Source: Paulinella micropora (Eukaryota > Cercozoa > Imbricatea > Euglyphida). Taken from it: a DNA stretch of 64,000 bases. Shown here one piece after another: positions 10,418-20,332 of this stretch. The stretch is from NCBI GenBank assembly GCA_009731375.1, contig BJOX01000057.1, positions 192,021 through 256,020 of the forward strand, read 5' to 3'. The notes below the pieces were generated by a model. It worked only from the letters and a program-made list of their open reading frames with translations. It was not told where the DNA came from and did no database searches. Both the position numbers and the translations under genes were made by a program. The number at the start of each line of letters is the position of its first letter. The stretch's first letter is position 1.

Positions 10418-13400
10418 TGCTGACGTTTTTGTACAAGACAAAACAAACAGATAAATAAGACTACAGCAACACAGTATGTGTGGGTCAAACCTGATCACCC
10501 TCCAACTCTTCCCCACCCTTAGCGAAATAATGGAAGGATTCCGCGAGTTCATCTGTTGTCCCGTATTGGTAAGGGATTTTGTTGAGTGGAAGCGGTGCTT
10601 TTCGTTGATCATGAGCTGTCGGCTTGGCAGAATCCATGATGACCTTTCTGTGCTTGGAAATAAAATTGAAGGTGCGATTAGAAAACCCAATCTTCTGTTT
10701 GACATCAAGCTCGAGAGAAAGAACAGAATAACCCTGACTCAACGCGGCGATGGCACCAGAACCACTGCTGGAGCATAAATCCAAGACCATGTTCGTGTCG
10801 ACGTTACCCCCAAGCAAATGAATCAACGCTAACACAAGCATGTATTAATTAAAAAATAGACATGATGAAAACAAAGCAATCTGATGTGAAGCAAAATAAC
10901 TAATGTTACCTTGGTTAAGCTTGACTGATTCAGAAGAAGGATTAACAACCACTTGCTTGAAGTTACCATGGCAGTCTGACTGAGGAATAGTAAACTTTGG
11001 CCCATCGTGCTGATAGACTATGACGTTGCCAAAGAACTGATGATCCGAGGGAATTGTATCTTCAAGGAACGAGTCAAGTTCGTCATCAGGCGCACCAACA
11101 CCACTTGGGCCAAAGGGTTGTAGATCGCGTTCGGCGAGTCGAGTATCATTGCCAAAATCATCGTATTTCTCGTTGTAGGCGCAAACTAGGATGGCGATAC
11201 TCTAACAAACATCACAAAAAAAATATCGGAGAAGGGTCTACTCGAACTTTTCAAAATTTTGAAGGTACCCTATTGTACGTGTGATGCTTAAGAGAATGCC
11301 TCCAGCGGGAGTTGACAGCATTAATGATGAAAGTGTCGTAGTATCCGGCCCTGTGGGCAGCGTCTTGCACGATCCAAATCTGTTCCAGGGGAACGTGGAC
11401 ACCAACACAAAACTGAAGGGTACATGGCTTGTTGGTTTGGGGGTCCATCTCCGGGCAAGCGATGTCTGCAAAAAAATAAATAAATTTGTAAACAAGGACA
11501 ACATATTTTTATTTTTGAGTACTAACTACTTGGCGAAGGCAATCTGCATATTCGATGTTGGTCCAGCAATCCTTGTCCCAGTCGGCCATTCCCCATCCCC
11601 AAGGCGCGTTCAGGTTGGCATAGCGGAAAACAATTTTGCACTTGCTCTGAGTACAGTTGAATTTTCATCAAGTGTGAGACACAGTTGTAATACTGCGCAC
11701 TTGACTCGCGTTGCAGTGGTTCAATCAAATTGTACAGAGTTTGGCTCAGAGGAAGCGAGGTAGGCGAGACAGTGAGGTTAGCATGTTTGCCATAAACAAT
11801 ATGTCACACCGAGTCCGTTAGTTCGGAGGAACCTTTCCTGCAAAGAGGAGAAGGAGAAAAAATACAAGAGCTGTGCCGTTAATAAAGTACATACAGGAGG
11901 GTTGCCCACTGTAGTCAAAACTACAAATAGTGATTCCGACATTTCTCAATCTGTCGGAGACTGCAGAAATTTTAGGTTTGGTTCGAAACTAACTTGTTTG
12001 CGTTCTATTTTTTCATTTAAATTCCGGGGTTTTTGTGTGGGCGGAGTTTTCGGCTACTTCCTCGACCTCGCGACTGACAGGAGCGCTGCAGGGCAACCCA
12101 AAAGCTGAACTAGATTCTGTGGCAATCTTAAAATCAAAACCTGTTCTAAAAACCCGAGATTACACAAACCTTGAACCAGCGACGCAAAGGATGTTTGGCA
12201 GAGCCTTCTAATTACGCTAGTTACACCAAAGCACTGCAACAAGTGGTGCAGTTGGTCCCGTCCCTCTTAAGTGCTGAGGCAGGCAATGCGGTGAAAAACA
12301 AAAGCGACGACCTGGACCCACAGGCAGGGCCTCTGGCCTTTGTAGACGTAGCCCACCTACTGCGGAACAGAAAGATTGCAGTATCAGCAGTATAAGAACA
12401 TAAAAACCCGGACCCTGACGGCCGCCCGGCCTTCCGCAGGGAGTCTTGTTGGCTCTCTTTTTTTCCTTTTAATTAAAATTTTCGTTTTACATGTAGACTC
12501 GGCTCATTTCGCCGAAATAGCTCTGGCGCACACACTGTCCTACGTATTGGACGTTGTCTTCCCGGCGCGCCGAGTGCGTGACATAGTCGATGACGCTCCG
12601 CTGCAGCAGCAGAAACAGCTGGTGGCCCACGGGCCCAGCCCCTCGATCGCCGGAGCCTGCCTTGGCTCGGGCCTCGGCCACGTTGGCCGGCTGACCGGCG
12701 GCGACGGCGCCGGGAGTAAGCCCTGCCCGGCCACGCGCCGGGCGGGCCCACTCCTGCACTTGCTTTTGACAACCAGCGCGCGCGAAGCCAGCGTAGTCCT
12801 CGTTCGCGGCCGCCGCCAGGCAGTGCGCCTCCAGCAGGACTCGGGAGTGTCCTTCCTTGGCGGGCAGTGACCATCGATTGGGCAGCTCCTCGGGGTAAGG
12901 CAGCCGGGCATAAAAAAGCATGTCCTCGTGCGCCCACTCGGATTTGGGGGAGCAGTTTAGGTGTGGCAAGTACATGTCAGTCACGCCCTGCGTCTGCACG
13001 CGCACCTGTTTGCCCTGCAGCAGCCCGTCCTCCCCGCACACCCCCATAAATCTCCACAGCACCTCGGCCGCGCCCGCCGCAACCGAATGACTAATTATCT
13101 CTTGAATTTACCATTCAAGAAAGATTTAAACAGATTCAATCTCGAGTTATCAGTTCCTCCGCTCATCCACTTTTTTTTGACATTTTGTTCGCTAAAATTT
13201 CCTGGTTTTGCGGTGCTTGGCTTGGACCGGCCGAACTAGGAAAACCATGCTTCCCAAAGTAGTTTGGAATGCTTGGAGAGCTCTCTCTACAGTGATTTCT
13301 GTATATAGTGACTATTAAATAGACTAACACTTTTTCATTACCATCCATAAATTTTTATCCAGTTTCTTGCCTTCATGCCTACAAAAAAAGCTGGCAAAAC

Positions 13401-16400
13401 AGCTTGACTTTTCAGCCTGACAAAAATGAAAAAATTGTTTCTGTCTATAAATGAGCAGCCTGATTCGATTACTATGATTGTATTTCGTAATTCCCCAAGA
13501 CTGTTTGTCACGATAAAGCCTAGAGGCTGAGAAAATTTGCATAACGAATTCAGTCAATAAAGCATGGACTGGTGATCTGAATGGATTCCACAAGGCTTTC
13601 AGCCTGCTTAGAAGTGCTTCTACATTCATTCGCTGATGCATGCTAAACGTGTGTAAGAGGGATTTTGTTAATATTAGCTGTAAGGCTCAAAATCTCGAAA
13701 TGAGTGTTTCAGCTTTTTGCATCTCCAATGCGCTGGACTCAAACCCCTGCTCATTTTTTTGTAGTGCCTCCTCTTCCAATTTTTTGTGTTCAAACACGTA
13801 TGTGTCCTGTATGTGCATTTCCATTCATAAAACAGATGGAGGAGGATCGTTTTCGAAATGTACAGGGAAATGAGTCCACTGAAGTCTGTCTTAACCAAAA
13901 CTGAAAATTTCGATTTCACAGATTCCATTATTTTTACCGCAGGAAGACTATACATCCATTGGTTTCGAACCTCGTTGTTAACTCGTTCAAGCATGATCCA
14001 CAACCTTTGGGGCAGTGCAGCGCAGCGCAGTAGATCGAAGTTGTTAGTGAGAAGGTTGTACTGGGTCATGATCCTCTTCTGATCTGGGGTACGATGATCC
14101 GCTTTGGTCAACCTGGCATCCTTAATCTTTTCCTCGTCAGGCCAATGAGCATAAGTAACGACTCCCGCGTCTTGAAGCATCGACCAGCGATCAACTTGAG
14201 GCAAGATGTTGTTCCTCCCATATTCCATTACGTGAGGACTGACCAGTGACTTGCGAAAGCTATCCTTATCATCCGTGGTTTCGCAATCCGTGGGAATGAA
14301 CACCTTGAAAAGCTCCCGAAGTTTCTGCACCTACAAAAAGTAATAAAAATTTTGATTTTTATTTTGGAAAAAACATGGCAAAATTTTGGGGAAAAAATAT
14401 ATACGTAGGAGTAGGGTCTACTCCTACATTTCGGAAAAAATCGGAAAATTACGGTCGAAAAAATTTTCTGGGCCGGGAAAAAAAACATAATGATCGAGTA
14501 GACCCTACTCCGACTTTTTTTTCTGTGAAACGGTCAATAAGTGAAAACTACTTCGTACAAAATCAATCAGTAAAAGTTTGTTCACGAACAAAATGTCGGA
14601 GTAGGGTCTACTCCGACATTACGTGTTCACAAAAAAAAAGTCTGGAGTAGACCCTACTCGAGTAGACCCTACTCCGACATTATGTGTTTGAAATTGAAAT
14701 GGCGTGACCTTGGAAAATACGTCGGTTTGCCAGACGTTTTCCTGAGAATCAGAGCTCATTTCCCCACGGCCCTCGCTATCTCGTCAGACGTTAAGTGGAT
14801 ATACAGCTTGCTGGCGCGAAACAGCAAGTTTGGATGCCATACAGCTTGTCCATAGTTCTCCAGATACATCTTCACTCCAGCAGAACCATGGTTCCCACCG
14901 ATAAGAAGATAGTAGATGTCCTGGTGCTTGTTGCTGGGAAATTGCTGGCTCAATGTAGAAGGTGGCCACTGCATTTCGGTGTTTTGATTGACCTTGCCCT
15001 CACCATAAAGTCCGGGAGCCTCAGCTTCGAACTGCTCCTTGCTGGTAAATTGCTGCCAGTTCAAAGTGTTATTCCAGAAAGGGTCGATGTAATTCTCAGT
15101 CAAATTCCTCACATTTTTCTTGCCAAGTTCAGTAAGCTTCACTGGAACAAGGTATGGTTCAGGCAGGTCTGGGAAACGATTCTCAGCCAACTTGGTAGAC
15201 AGAGACTCCGCGTGATCTTTGAGGAAGGGACGAATTTGCCATGGTTCCGGCGCGCGGTACATGCGGGGAATAAAAATTTCTTTCACCCCAACCAAATGGT
15301 CTCTTTTTATCTCCAAAGAGCGCTGTTCAACGTCAAGCAATAAGAAGCCTTTCTTGACCAGTTGATTTTTCAAAGCTTCTTGTTGCATGATTTCTGAAGC
15401 CCTTTCTTGTTGTTGCATGGTTTCATCCTTGGCTTCCTGGGATTTCAGCCTCGCGGTACCAGTGCTTTGGGCTTCGAAGCATTCTTGCGTTTCTTCCTGG
15501 GATTGCCGGCTTTCTCTGTACCCTTTCCTTCTTTTTCTTTTTTTCGCTTGCTTGACTTGCCCTTGCTAGAACAAGATCCTTTGGACTTGGTCGACTCAGT
15601 GGTGTCGGCTTCACTTTCTTGATCTTCATCTTCTTCCTCATCTTCCCCATCGTCTTCCTTCTCCTCAGATGATACTGAAATAACCTCTTCCCTTGCTTCC
15701 TCTGATGTTGATTGCGGATTTGCAACTGGTTTGGGCGCAAGNNNNNNNNNNATTTGGGCGCAAGGGGGTCCTCTGATTTCTCTTCTCAGATTGAACAGCC
15801 ACAGTTTCAACGTCGGTTTGAGACTTTTTTTCAAGCAAGGGATTGGGCGGTGATGTTGAAGAATTCAGGGTTGGTGCCGGCTTGGGAGTTGATACCTGAG
15901 CTGTGGGAGCTGCCGAGGTTGCTGATTTTAATCCTGATCCAGATCGAGTAATATCACCAGGCGAGATGTTGATCGTTGGTGGTGAAGAAGACGAAGACGA
16001 CGACGACGACGAAGAAGACGAAGACGATGGAGAAGACGAAGACGACGACGTCGACGATGTCGACGAGGCAGAAACTTCAGAGGTTGAATCTGAGAGCAAC
16101 ACAATTAAAGAAAAATGAATCACTACATTGAATGCAAAGGGCAGCAAGAATGCTTACCACGTTGGTTCTCTGGAACCATGAGGGCCGCTCTTTGAACAAT
16201 TGAGTCCAAAATTTCCGGCCTGCTCCTGTCAAAAAATATAAGTTGTAGGAGTAGGGTCTACTCCGATTTTTTTTTTTTTTTTTTTGTGTGTGTAAAACGG
16301 CCGAGACATCAGAGAAGCTTGAAAAGCAACAAAAGGAAAGGAAAAGTTACCATGCTTGTTTCAGTTTTTTCACTTTGGCACTCCAATGGTTGTTATTGAG

Positions 16401-17198
16401 CGCGGTAAGCATAAGGAAAAAGCAGTATTCCTTCTTGGACTCGTCCAAGACCACATTTTGGAGATCCTCTTTGCTTGCAAGTTTCAATGCGGACCACTTG
16501 GCGAACAACTGCACACAAAATCAAAGCTCTGTGAATACGCAAAAATTCCTTTTTTTTCTTGAAGGACCAAAATCACATCAAAAGCAACAACGAAATTTTA
16601 GCAGTCATTACAGAAACAAAGTCGGAGTAGGGTCTACTCCTATTTTTTCAGATTGTGTGACAGGATACATTATCACAACATGAAAATATGACCGTCCAGA
16701 CATCAAAATTATAGGTTGTGATAAAAAACAAGGGACGCTGTATGGGAAAAGTAACGGTTTTTTCTAAAAAAAGAGGCTGAAAAGTACCTTGGGCCACTCT
16801 TCCTGAACACCATGAACAAGTAAAGATCTCCAACCTTGAGTTGGAGGAATGAAATCTGAGCTCAGGACGGAGTACCTAGTTATCACAAACCAAAAAATTG
16901 AGGATTTTGATTTAAAAAAAAAAAATCAAAAACAACACACAAAAAACAATTTGCTGAAACAGTAAATTTCCAAGAGAAGTGATTGATACAAAATTACAGA
17001 CATGACGTACCGCTTGCCATTGTTGCGAAAAATCTTGGTCTCCAATTCAGTTGGATCGAAAAGAATCTTCTCGATGTCTTTTTCAGGGTCCAACTGGACC
17101 TGCCCTGCACCCTGTTCCAAGGGTTTGATGTTTCACCTCATTTCAGGAGCTCCTCCCTTGCCCCTGCGAGGTTGCGAGGGAAGCACAGCAATCGTCAT
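9910..17198 (-). CDS. Multi-exon gene: ParB-like domain plus permuted N4/N6-type DNA methyltransferase
   Basis: A spliced minus-strand gene starts at ATG 17198 and ends at about 9910. In order it has a short N-terminus, a Ser/acidic linker, a ParB-like domain (YYLLIGGNHGSAG), an unassigned helical exon, a NAPWG motif (position of [DNS]PP[YFW]), and an AdoMet-binding motif (VLDLCSSSGSGAIAA). NPPY-type before FxGxG-type is the beta-class order of amino methyltransferases, so it probably methylates adenine or cytosine amino groups. Clean GT-AG introns separate the last five exons. Upstream there are problems: an in-frame TGA at 17133-17135, a frame change near 11650, and another near 15440. It may therefore be a decayed copy or partly mis-assembled. 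It is divergent from the DUF7869-like gene. Confidence 0.6.
10489..11466 (-). CDS. Methyltransferase core exons (AdoMet-binding motif)
   Basis: There are three exons with clean borders: 11467 TTTTTTGCAG acceptor to a GTACCT donor near 11266; about 11200 to a GTAACA donor near 10912; and about 10829 to a GTTTGA donor near 10488. They encode DIACPEMDPQTNKPC..., AILVCAYNEKYDDFGND... and then VLDLCSSSGSGAIAALSQGY with SLELDVKQ, the motif I and acidic strand-2 residue of an AdoMet-dependent methyltransferase. The intron at about 11201-11266 contains a decayed copy of the local palindrome. Confidence 0.65.
11525..11757 (-). CDS. Methyltransferase gene exon with NAPWG motif
   Basis: The first part is open (LYNLIEPLQRESSAQYYNC). 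After a one-base frame change near 11650 it reads YANLNAPWGWGMADWDKDCW. NAPW fits the catalytic [DNS]PP[YFW] position of amino methyltransferases with Ala for the first Pro. The frame change is not explained by a convincing intron. Confidence 0.5.
12090..12395 (+). pseudogene. Degenerate coding remnant in the large intron
   Basis: Plus-strand pieces read KAELDSVAILKSKPVLKTRD in one frame up to 12197, then ALQQVVQLVPSLLSAEAGN in another frame to 12395. They look like one decayed protein. The family is not recognised. Confidence 0.3.
12487..13056 (-). CDS. GC-rich ORF insertion in the methyltransferase intron (unknown)
   Basis: This is an open frame of about 190 codons in a sharply GC-richer island (about 12400-13080) inside AT-rich intronic DNA. 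The first ATG is at 13047. It has an Ala/Arg/Gly-rich middle and a C-terminus ending SRVYM. Its composition resembles the viral block at 30-57 kb and not its neighbours, so a fragment of a related virus is possible. I recognise no domain. Confidence 0.4.
   Translation of the reverse strand, partial: WRFMGVCGEDGLLQGKQVRVQTQGVTDMYLPHLNCSPKSEWAHEDMLFYARLPYPEELPNRWSLPAKEGHSRVLLEAHCLAAAANEDYAGFARAGCQKQVQEWARPARGRAGLTPGAVAAGQPANVAEARAKAGSGDRGAGPVGHQLFLLLQRSVIDYVTHSARREDNVQYVGQCVRQSYFGEMSRVYM
13090..13650. other. AT-rich intronic sequence, nothing recognised
   Basis: Mixed AT-rich DNA between the GC-rich island and the middle methyltransferase exon. Short open frames lack coding character. Confidence 0.5.
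13943..14335 (-). CDS. Middle exon of the methyltransferase gene
   Basis: It begins after a TTTTTGTAG acceptor (about 14336) and reads VQKLRELFKVFIPTDCETTD through ERVNNEVRNQWMYSLPA to a GTAAAA donor near 13942. It is helical and charged, with no recognised domain. Downstream on the minus strand lies a long intron that holds a GC-rich insertion at 12.4-13.1 kb. Confidence 0.55.
14756..15418 (-). CDS. ParB-like domain exon of the methyltransferase gene
   Basis: This 220-codon open segment carries a ParB/Srx-type pattern: a beta strand followed by helices (EIFIPRMYRAPEPWQIRPFL), then YLVPVKL, and near the end IYYLLIGGNHGSAGVKMYLE, matching the y-li-G-nHr-A motif of ParB N-terminal domains. The Arg of the HR pair is replaced by Gly. 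ParB-like domains are often fused to phage and bacterial DNA methyltransferases. The frame extends upstream through a Lys/Gln-rich linker, so the Met at 15418 is not necessarily a start. A TGA closes the frame at 14756. Confidence 0.6.
   Translation of the reverse strand: MQQQERASEIMQQEALKNQLVKKGFLLLDVEQRSLEIKRDHLVGVKEIFIPRMYRAPEPWQIRPFLKDHAESLSTKLAENRFPDLPEPYLVPVKLTELGKKNVRNLTENYIDPFWNNTLNWQQFTSKEQFEAEAPGLYGEGKVNQNTEMQWPPSTLSQQFPSNKHQDIYYLLIGGNHGSAGVKMYLENYGQAVWHPNLLFRASKLYIHLTSDEIARAVGK
15445..16110 (-). CDS. Low-complexity Ser/acidic/Lys linker exon of the methyltransferase gene
   Basis: It encodes a Ser run, then Pro/Thr-rich and Glu/Asp-rich blocks, and a Lys/Arg-rich basic cluster, a disordered linker with nuclear-localisation character. 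It is broken by a 10-N gap (15742-15751) flanked by the same 12 bp on both sides. It ends in a frame different from the ParB-like exon, so there is an indel or a missed splice near 15440. Confidence 0.45.
16788..17198 (-). CDS. Methyltransferase gene, first exons
   Basis: ATG at 17198-17196 opens a short basic N-terminus. A TGA at 17133-17135 interrupts the frame, which then continues with EQGAGQVQLDPEKDIEKILF up to a donor near 17013. The next exon (about 16788-16876) reads YSVLSSDFIPPTQGWRSLL. The TGA sits where a CGA codon could have been (CpG decay). An alternative is that translation begins downstream of it. Confidence 0.5.
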
Positions 17199-17257
17199 CT
17201 CGAAAAAAGCATTTTTTGGATTTTTTTCTTCCAATTTGACACCTTTTCGACTTTTCC
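17199..17257. promoter_or_regulatory. 59-bp bidirectional intergenic promoter
   Basis: Only 59 bp lie between the ATG of the minus-strand methyltransferase gene (17198) and the ATG of the plus-strand gene (17258). The spacer is T/A-rich (A and T tracts). Such tight head-to-head spacing implies shared control. Confidence 0.55.
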
Positions 17258-17654
17258 ATGCATCCTCAAAGTCGCGATGTTTCATCGGCGCCTGGAAATA
17301 GCTCATCTACAGCAAGCATCGCGTCTTCTTCTGCGCGCCGTGCGCTAGCAAGAGGGCACAGGTTGTCAATCAGTAGTGCTCCTTCCACGTCTAGTTCCAG
17401 CAATCAGTCTTTCTCTTCGATATCCATGTTTTCGGACTCACCAAAAAAGGATGGAGAGATCCTTGCACCGCAAGATATCGGAAAACATGTGCATTTGCAT
17501 TCCTGTAGCCACGTCGACGACGTAGAAACAAAACATGAGCTTGATTTTGCAACTTTAGCAAAATAAAACTGTTCTGGGTGATTCCTTTCAAGAACCACTT
17601 GTGCTTCGAGATGGTGGACTTGAAGACGAGCAGCCCGCCAATGATCCCCATCGT
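17258..17654 (+). CDS. DUF7869-like gene, N-terminal exons
   Basis: The ATG at 17258 opens a Ser/Ala-rich segment reading through DIGKHVHLHSCSHVDD. The frame then changes near 17520-17560. A 37-bp GT-AG candidate (about 17521-17557) would join it in phase to a Glu/Asp-rich piece reading GDSFQEPLVLRDGGLEDEQP, ending near 17654. The candidate intron is short, so a simple indel is an alternative. Confidence 0.45.
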
Positions 17655-17935
17655 GATCTAGAAGAGAAAAAATCGCGTTGATTGCGAAGGTAAAAAGTAT
17701 CTTTATGGACGTGTCAGAAATGTCTTCTCCATATTATGTTGTTTTTTCTTTTCTCTGAGTAGGGTCTACTCCATTTTTTTTTTCTGATGCGTGATCCTTA
17801 TTATTTCACTATGAGCTTTGTGTACTCTTGCACTTAAAGTAATTTATTTTCTCGGAGTAGGGTCTAAACCGACATTTTTTTTTAGATGAGTATTTGAAAT
17901 TACATTGAAAATATGAATACAATTTGTGCAGATAT

Positions 17936-18342
17936 CCCAAGGCCGCCCTTGCTGATTCATGGGACGTTGATCTTGATCGCATCAAGCAATGCTGCCTCGT
18001 GTCGGAAGAAGATCAAACTCCTGAATTGATCAATCGTCTTGCCATGAAAAGGCTTCGTTTCTGCAAATTGCGAAGGGTACAGCAGAGTGAAGTTATTTTG
18101 GAACTCATGCGCAGTAATAGAAACATCAAGGTACAAGGAGGCTTGACAACTGCACTCGTCTGCCAGTTCCAGTTTTGCAGAGCTTGCGTCCGTCAAATCT
18201 ATGGTTTAACCCATCATTGATGGAATGTGTCTTGGGGTACGATAACCCAAAACCAACGAAGACTTCTTCGGGCGGATATTGCAGGTGATCGAGACGGCTT
18301 GAAGGAAGGCTTCTTCATTAAATACCTTCAAGATGCCAAGGT
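17936..18342 (+). pseudogene. DUF7869-like gene, Cys-pair exon with in-frame TGA
   Basis: It reads YPKAALADSWDVDLDRIKQC... and then QFQFCRACVRQIYGLTHH, a TGA at about 18218, and continues in frame as WNVSWGTITQNQRRLLRADI to an AAG/GTCAGT donor near 18342. In related proteins a Cys pair precedes the core in this way. The TGA precedes TGG and could come from CGA. Confidence 0.55.
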
Positions 18343-18541
18343 CAGTTAGCTGGAAATCATTTTTTGGTTTTTTGTTATACAGATGTTATAAATGTGTGTC
18401 ATCACGAAGCTCATTGTTCGAGAAATAATTCATCACAAAAAAAATCTCGGCGTAGAGTCTACTCCGATGTATGCCCACTGTGATTGCTCCAAACCTTTTA
18501 CACAATCTCGCATTTCTCGCATTTTTTGTGCATTTTGATAG

Positions 18542-19126
18542 AAGGAAATTGGAGAGCAGGACCCTGCGTCTAAGTTTACGTACTTACCGTACCAGAGCAA
18601 GAGAGAGTACTGGAGGTGTGCAATCCATCAAGGAGAAATCGAGTATCCGTGGGTGGACTGGAAGAAGAGTGAATCCATGTTCCGAAAGGTTTGGAAAGGA
18701 ACCAAGCACAAGCCATCGCAGTTCTGGAACCTCCGCATCAAGAAGCATGCTCCCATCGGAAAATGTGGTTTTTGCAAAGAATCCTTGGATCTTCTTTTGG
18801 CAGCACAAACCAAAGAAGAGATTCTCGAGGTTCGTCGGCGCCGGTCTGAACATTTCCAAGAGATTCGTCGGGACAGGCAGGTCTACGCAGACCACGTCAA
18901 GAAGGCGACCTATCACTGGATGGATTATGCCAGCATGGCGATCGATGGTAATATGGACCAAGCGAAAACTGCCGTTCCATTTGCCAACGGAAAGAGGGAC
19001 CGCGAACAACAGGCCCAGACTACCCAAGCACGAGTCATCTGTGTGCTAGTTCACGGGGTGGGATCCTGCTTGTATGTTGCACCCGCAGATGTACCGCACA
19101 CTGCCGACACGACTATCACTTGATTG
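18542..19126 (+). CDS. DUF7869-like gene, exon before the core
   Basis: It follows a TTTGATAG acceptor at 18541. It reads KEIGEQDPASKFTYLPYQSK, a CGFC Cys pair (GKCGFCKESLDLLL) and a charged helical part (RRRRSEHFQEIRRDRQVYAD), then approaches the core. The frame ends at TGA 19124-19126, whereas the core continues in another frame from about 19105. Confidence 0.55.
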
Positions 19127-19500
19127 ATGGACTCCTTTCGTTTCCTGAAAAAACGAACGGTCGAGTTGCACCATACCTGTTCATCCAGATGGACAACACC
19201 AACTCAGACAACAAAACGCATGTTTTTTTCGCGTGGGCGGCTTCTCTTGTCCAAGCAGAGGTTTTCAAGCAGGTAGAAATCAGCTTTCTGGCCGCGGGCC
19301 ATACCCACGCCGACGTCGACCAGCAGTTTTCTTGGATCTCCAGATACCTGGGAAGAAATCCTGTGCACACTTTTCCTGAACTGGCGGCAGCTTATCGGAA
19401 AGCTCTGCCTGAAGATTGCATCCACGCTGTTGTGCTCAAGCGCAACTGGATTGTCAACTTCAAACGCTTCTACAAGTGGGAGATCGTTTCAACAAAATGA
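19105..19500 (+). CDS. DUF7869-like core exon
   Basis: The core carries YHLIDGLLSFPEK, PYLFIQMDNTNSDNKTHVFF (first acidic residue, Q.D..), VFKQVEISFLAAGHTHADVD (GHTH.D.D motif) and FSWISRYLGRNPVHTFPEL. The spacing of the Asp/His motifs is what defines the family. The frame closes with TGA at 19498. Confidence 0.65.
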   Translation, partial: RHDYHLIDGLLSFPEKTNGRVAPYLFIQMDNTNSDNKTHVFFAWAASLVQAEVFKQVEISFLAAGHTHADVDQQFSWISRYLGRNPVHTFPELAAAYRKALPEDCIHAVVLKRNWIVNFKRFYKWEIVSTK

Positions 19501-19747
19501 TTTTTCATGGATCTCGCGATATCCACGGGTTTTTGTTTGATGTTACCTGTGTCGATGAACGAGGGCAGTGCGCCTACAGACCAAGGAATGGATGCGCATG
19601 GAATGTTGGATACCGTCCCAAGAAAACATTCAGCTCGTGCTGCCCAGACAACTCTACGTTGTTCCAGCCATTTCCCTGTTTTCCATTACGGAGCTTGACA
19701 ATGTCATCTCCAGCCTTGCCAGACATCTCAAATAGAACGAGAGTGAA

Positions 19748-20113
19748 TTGCAAGAGGAGGATTTCGATTCCGACATTTCCGCTGCAGAGCATTGGCAGGA
19801 AGGGCCTGGAAAACGAAGAGGTTGGCGTCGTGAGCCGACCGAAAACACGCTGCGCCACTGGCGAAAGTTTCGTGCGAAAGAGTTAAAGCAACAGTCGGAG
19901 GACTGTCAAGAGTGCTTGGAGCGGGCATCGGCGCAACGACACGTCATCAGTAAAAAACGTTCTGATGAAGAAAATAAAATCAACCGCGCCAAGAAAACAA
20001 ACGCAATACACGCAATCAAAAGACATCTGCTGCATGGAGATGGAGTCTGCACGCGCAACTTAATCCTGGACGAGGACACCACCGGTGAAGACGCGTGGGT
20101 GTTTTACAAATAA
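19748..20113 (+). CDS. DUF7869-like gene, charged exon
   Basis: An open, Glu/Arg/Lys-rich helical segment (MQEEDFDSDISAAEHWQEGP ... RNLILDEDTTGEDAWVFYK) ends at TAA 20113. It is separated from the core by a poorly conserved stretch with frame changes (19500-19750). Confidence 0.4.
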   Translation: MQEEDFDSDISAAEHWQEGPGKRRGWRREPTENTLRHWRKFRAKELKQQSEDCQECLERASAQRHVISKKRSDEENKINRAKKTNAIHAIKRHLLHGDGVCTRNLILDEDTTGEDAWVFYK

Positions 20114-20332
20114 CTGCTTGGGGACAACGACCCTGAAGGAAAACAAGAGGTCAAGCCATGCTGTTCAGTTTGCTATGTTTTGTTCCGTGCTATTTTTGCA
20201 TACTACTTTTGCTGTGTAACTTGATATCGAAACAATAACACAAAAAAAAGTCGGAGTAGGGTCTACTACGACATTTGACATTTGTGAAACAAACTTTGAA
20301 TCTAAATGCTGTTCCTTATCTGCTTTTAGCCT

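Noticed and set aside
13324-13641. 105-codon minus-strand ORF in the large intron.
   Set aside because: No domain, AT-rich composition like the surrounding intron, and no splice context.
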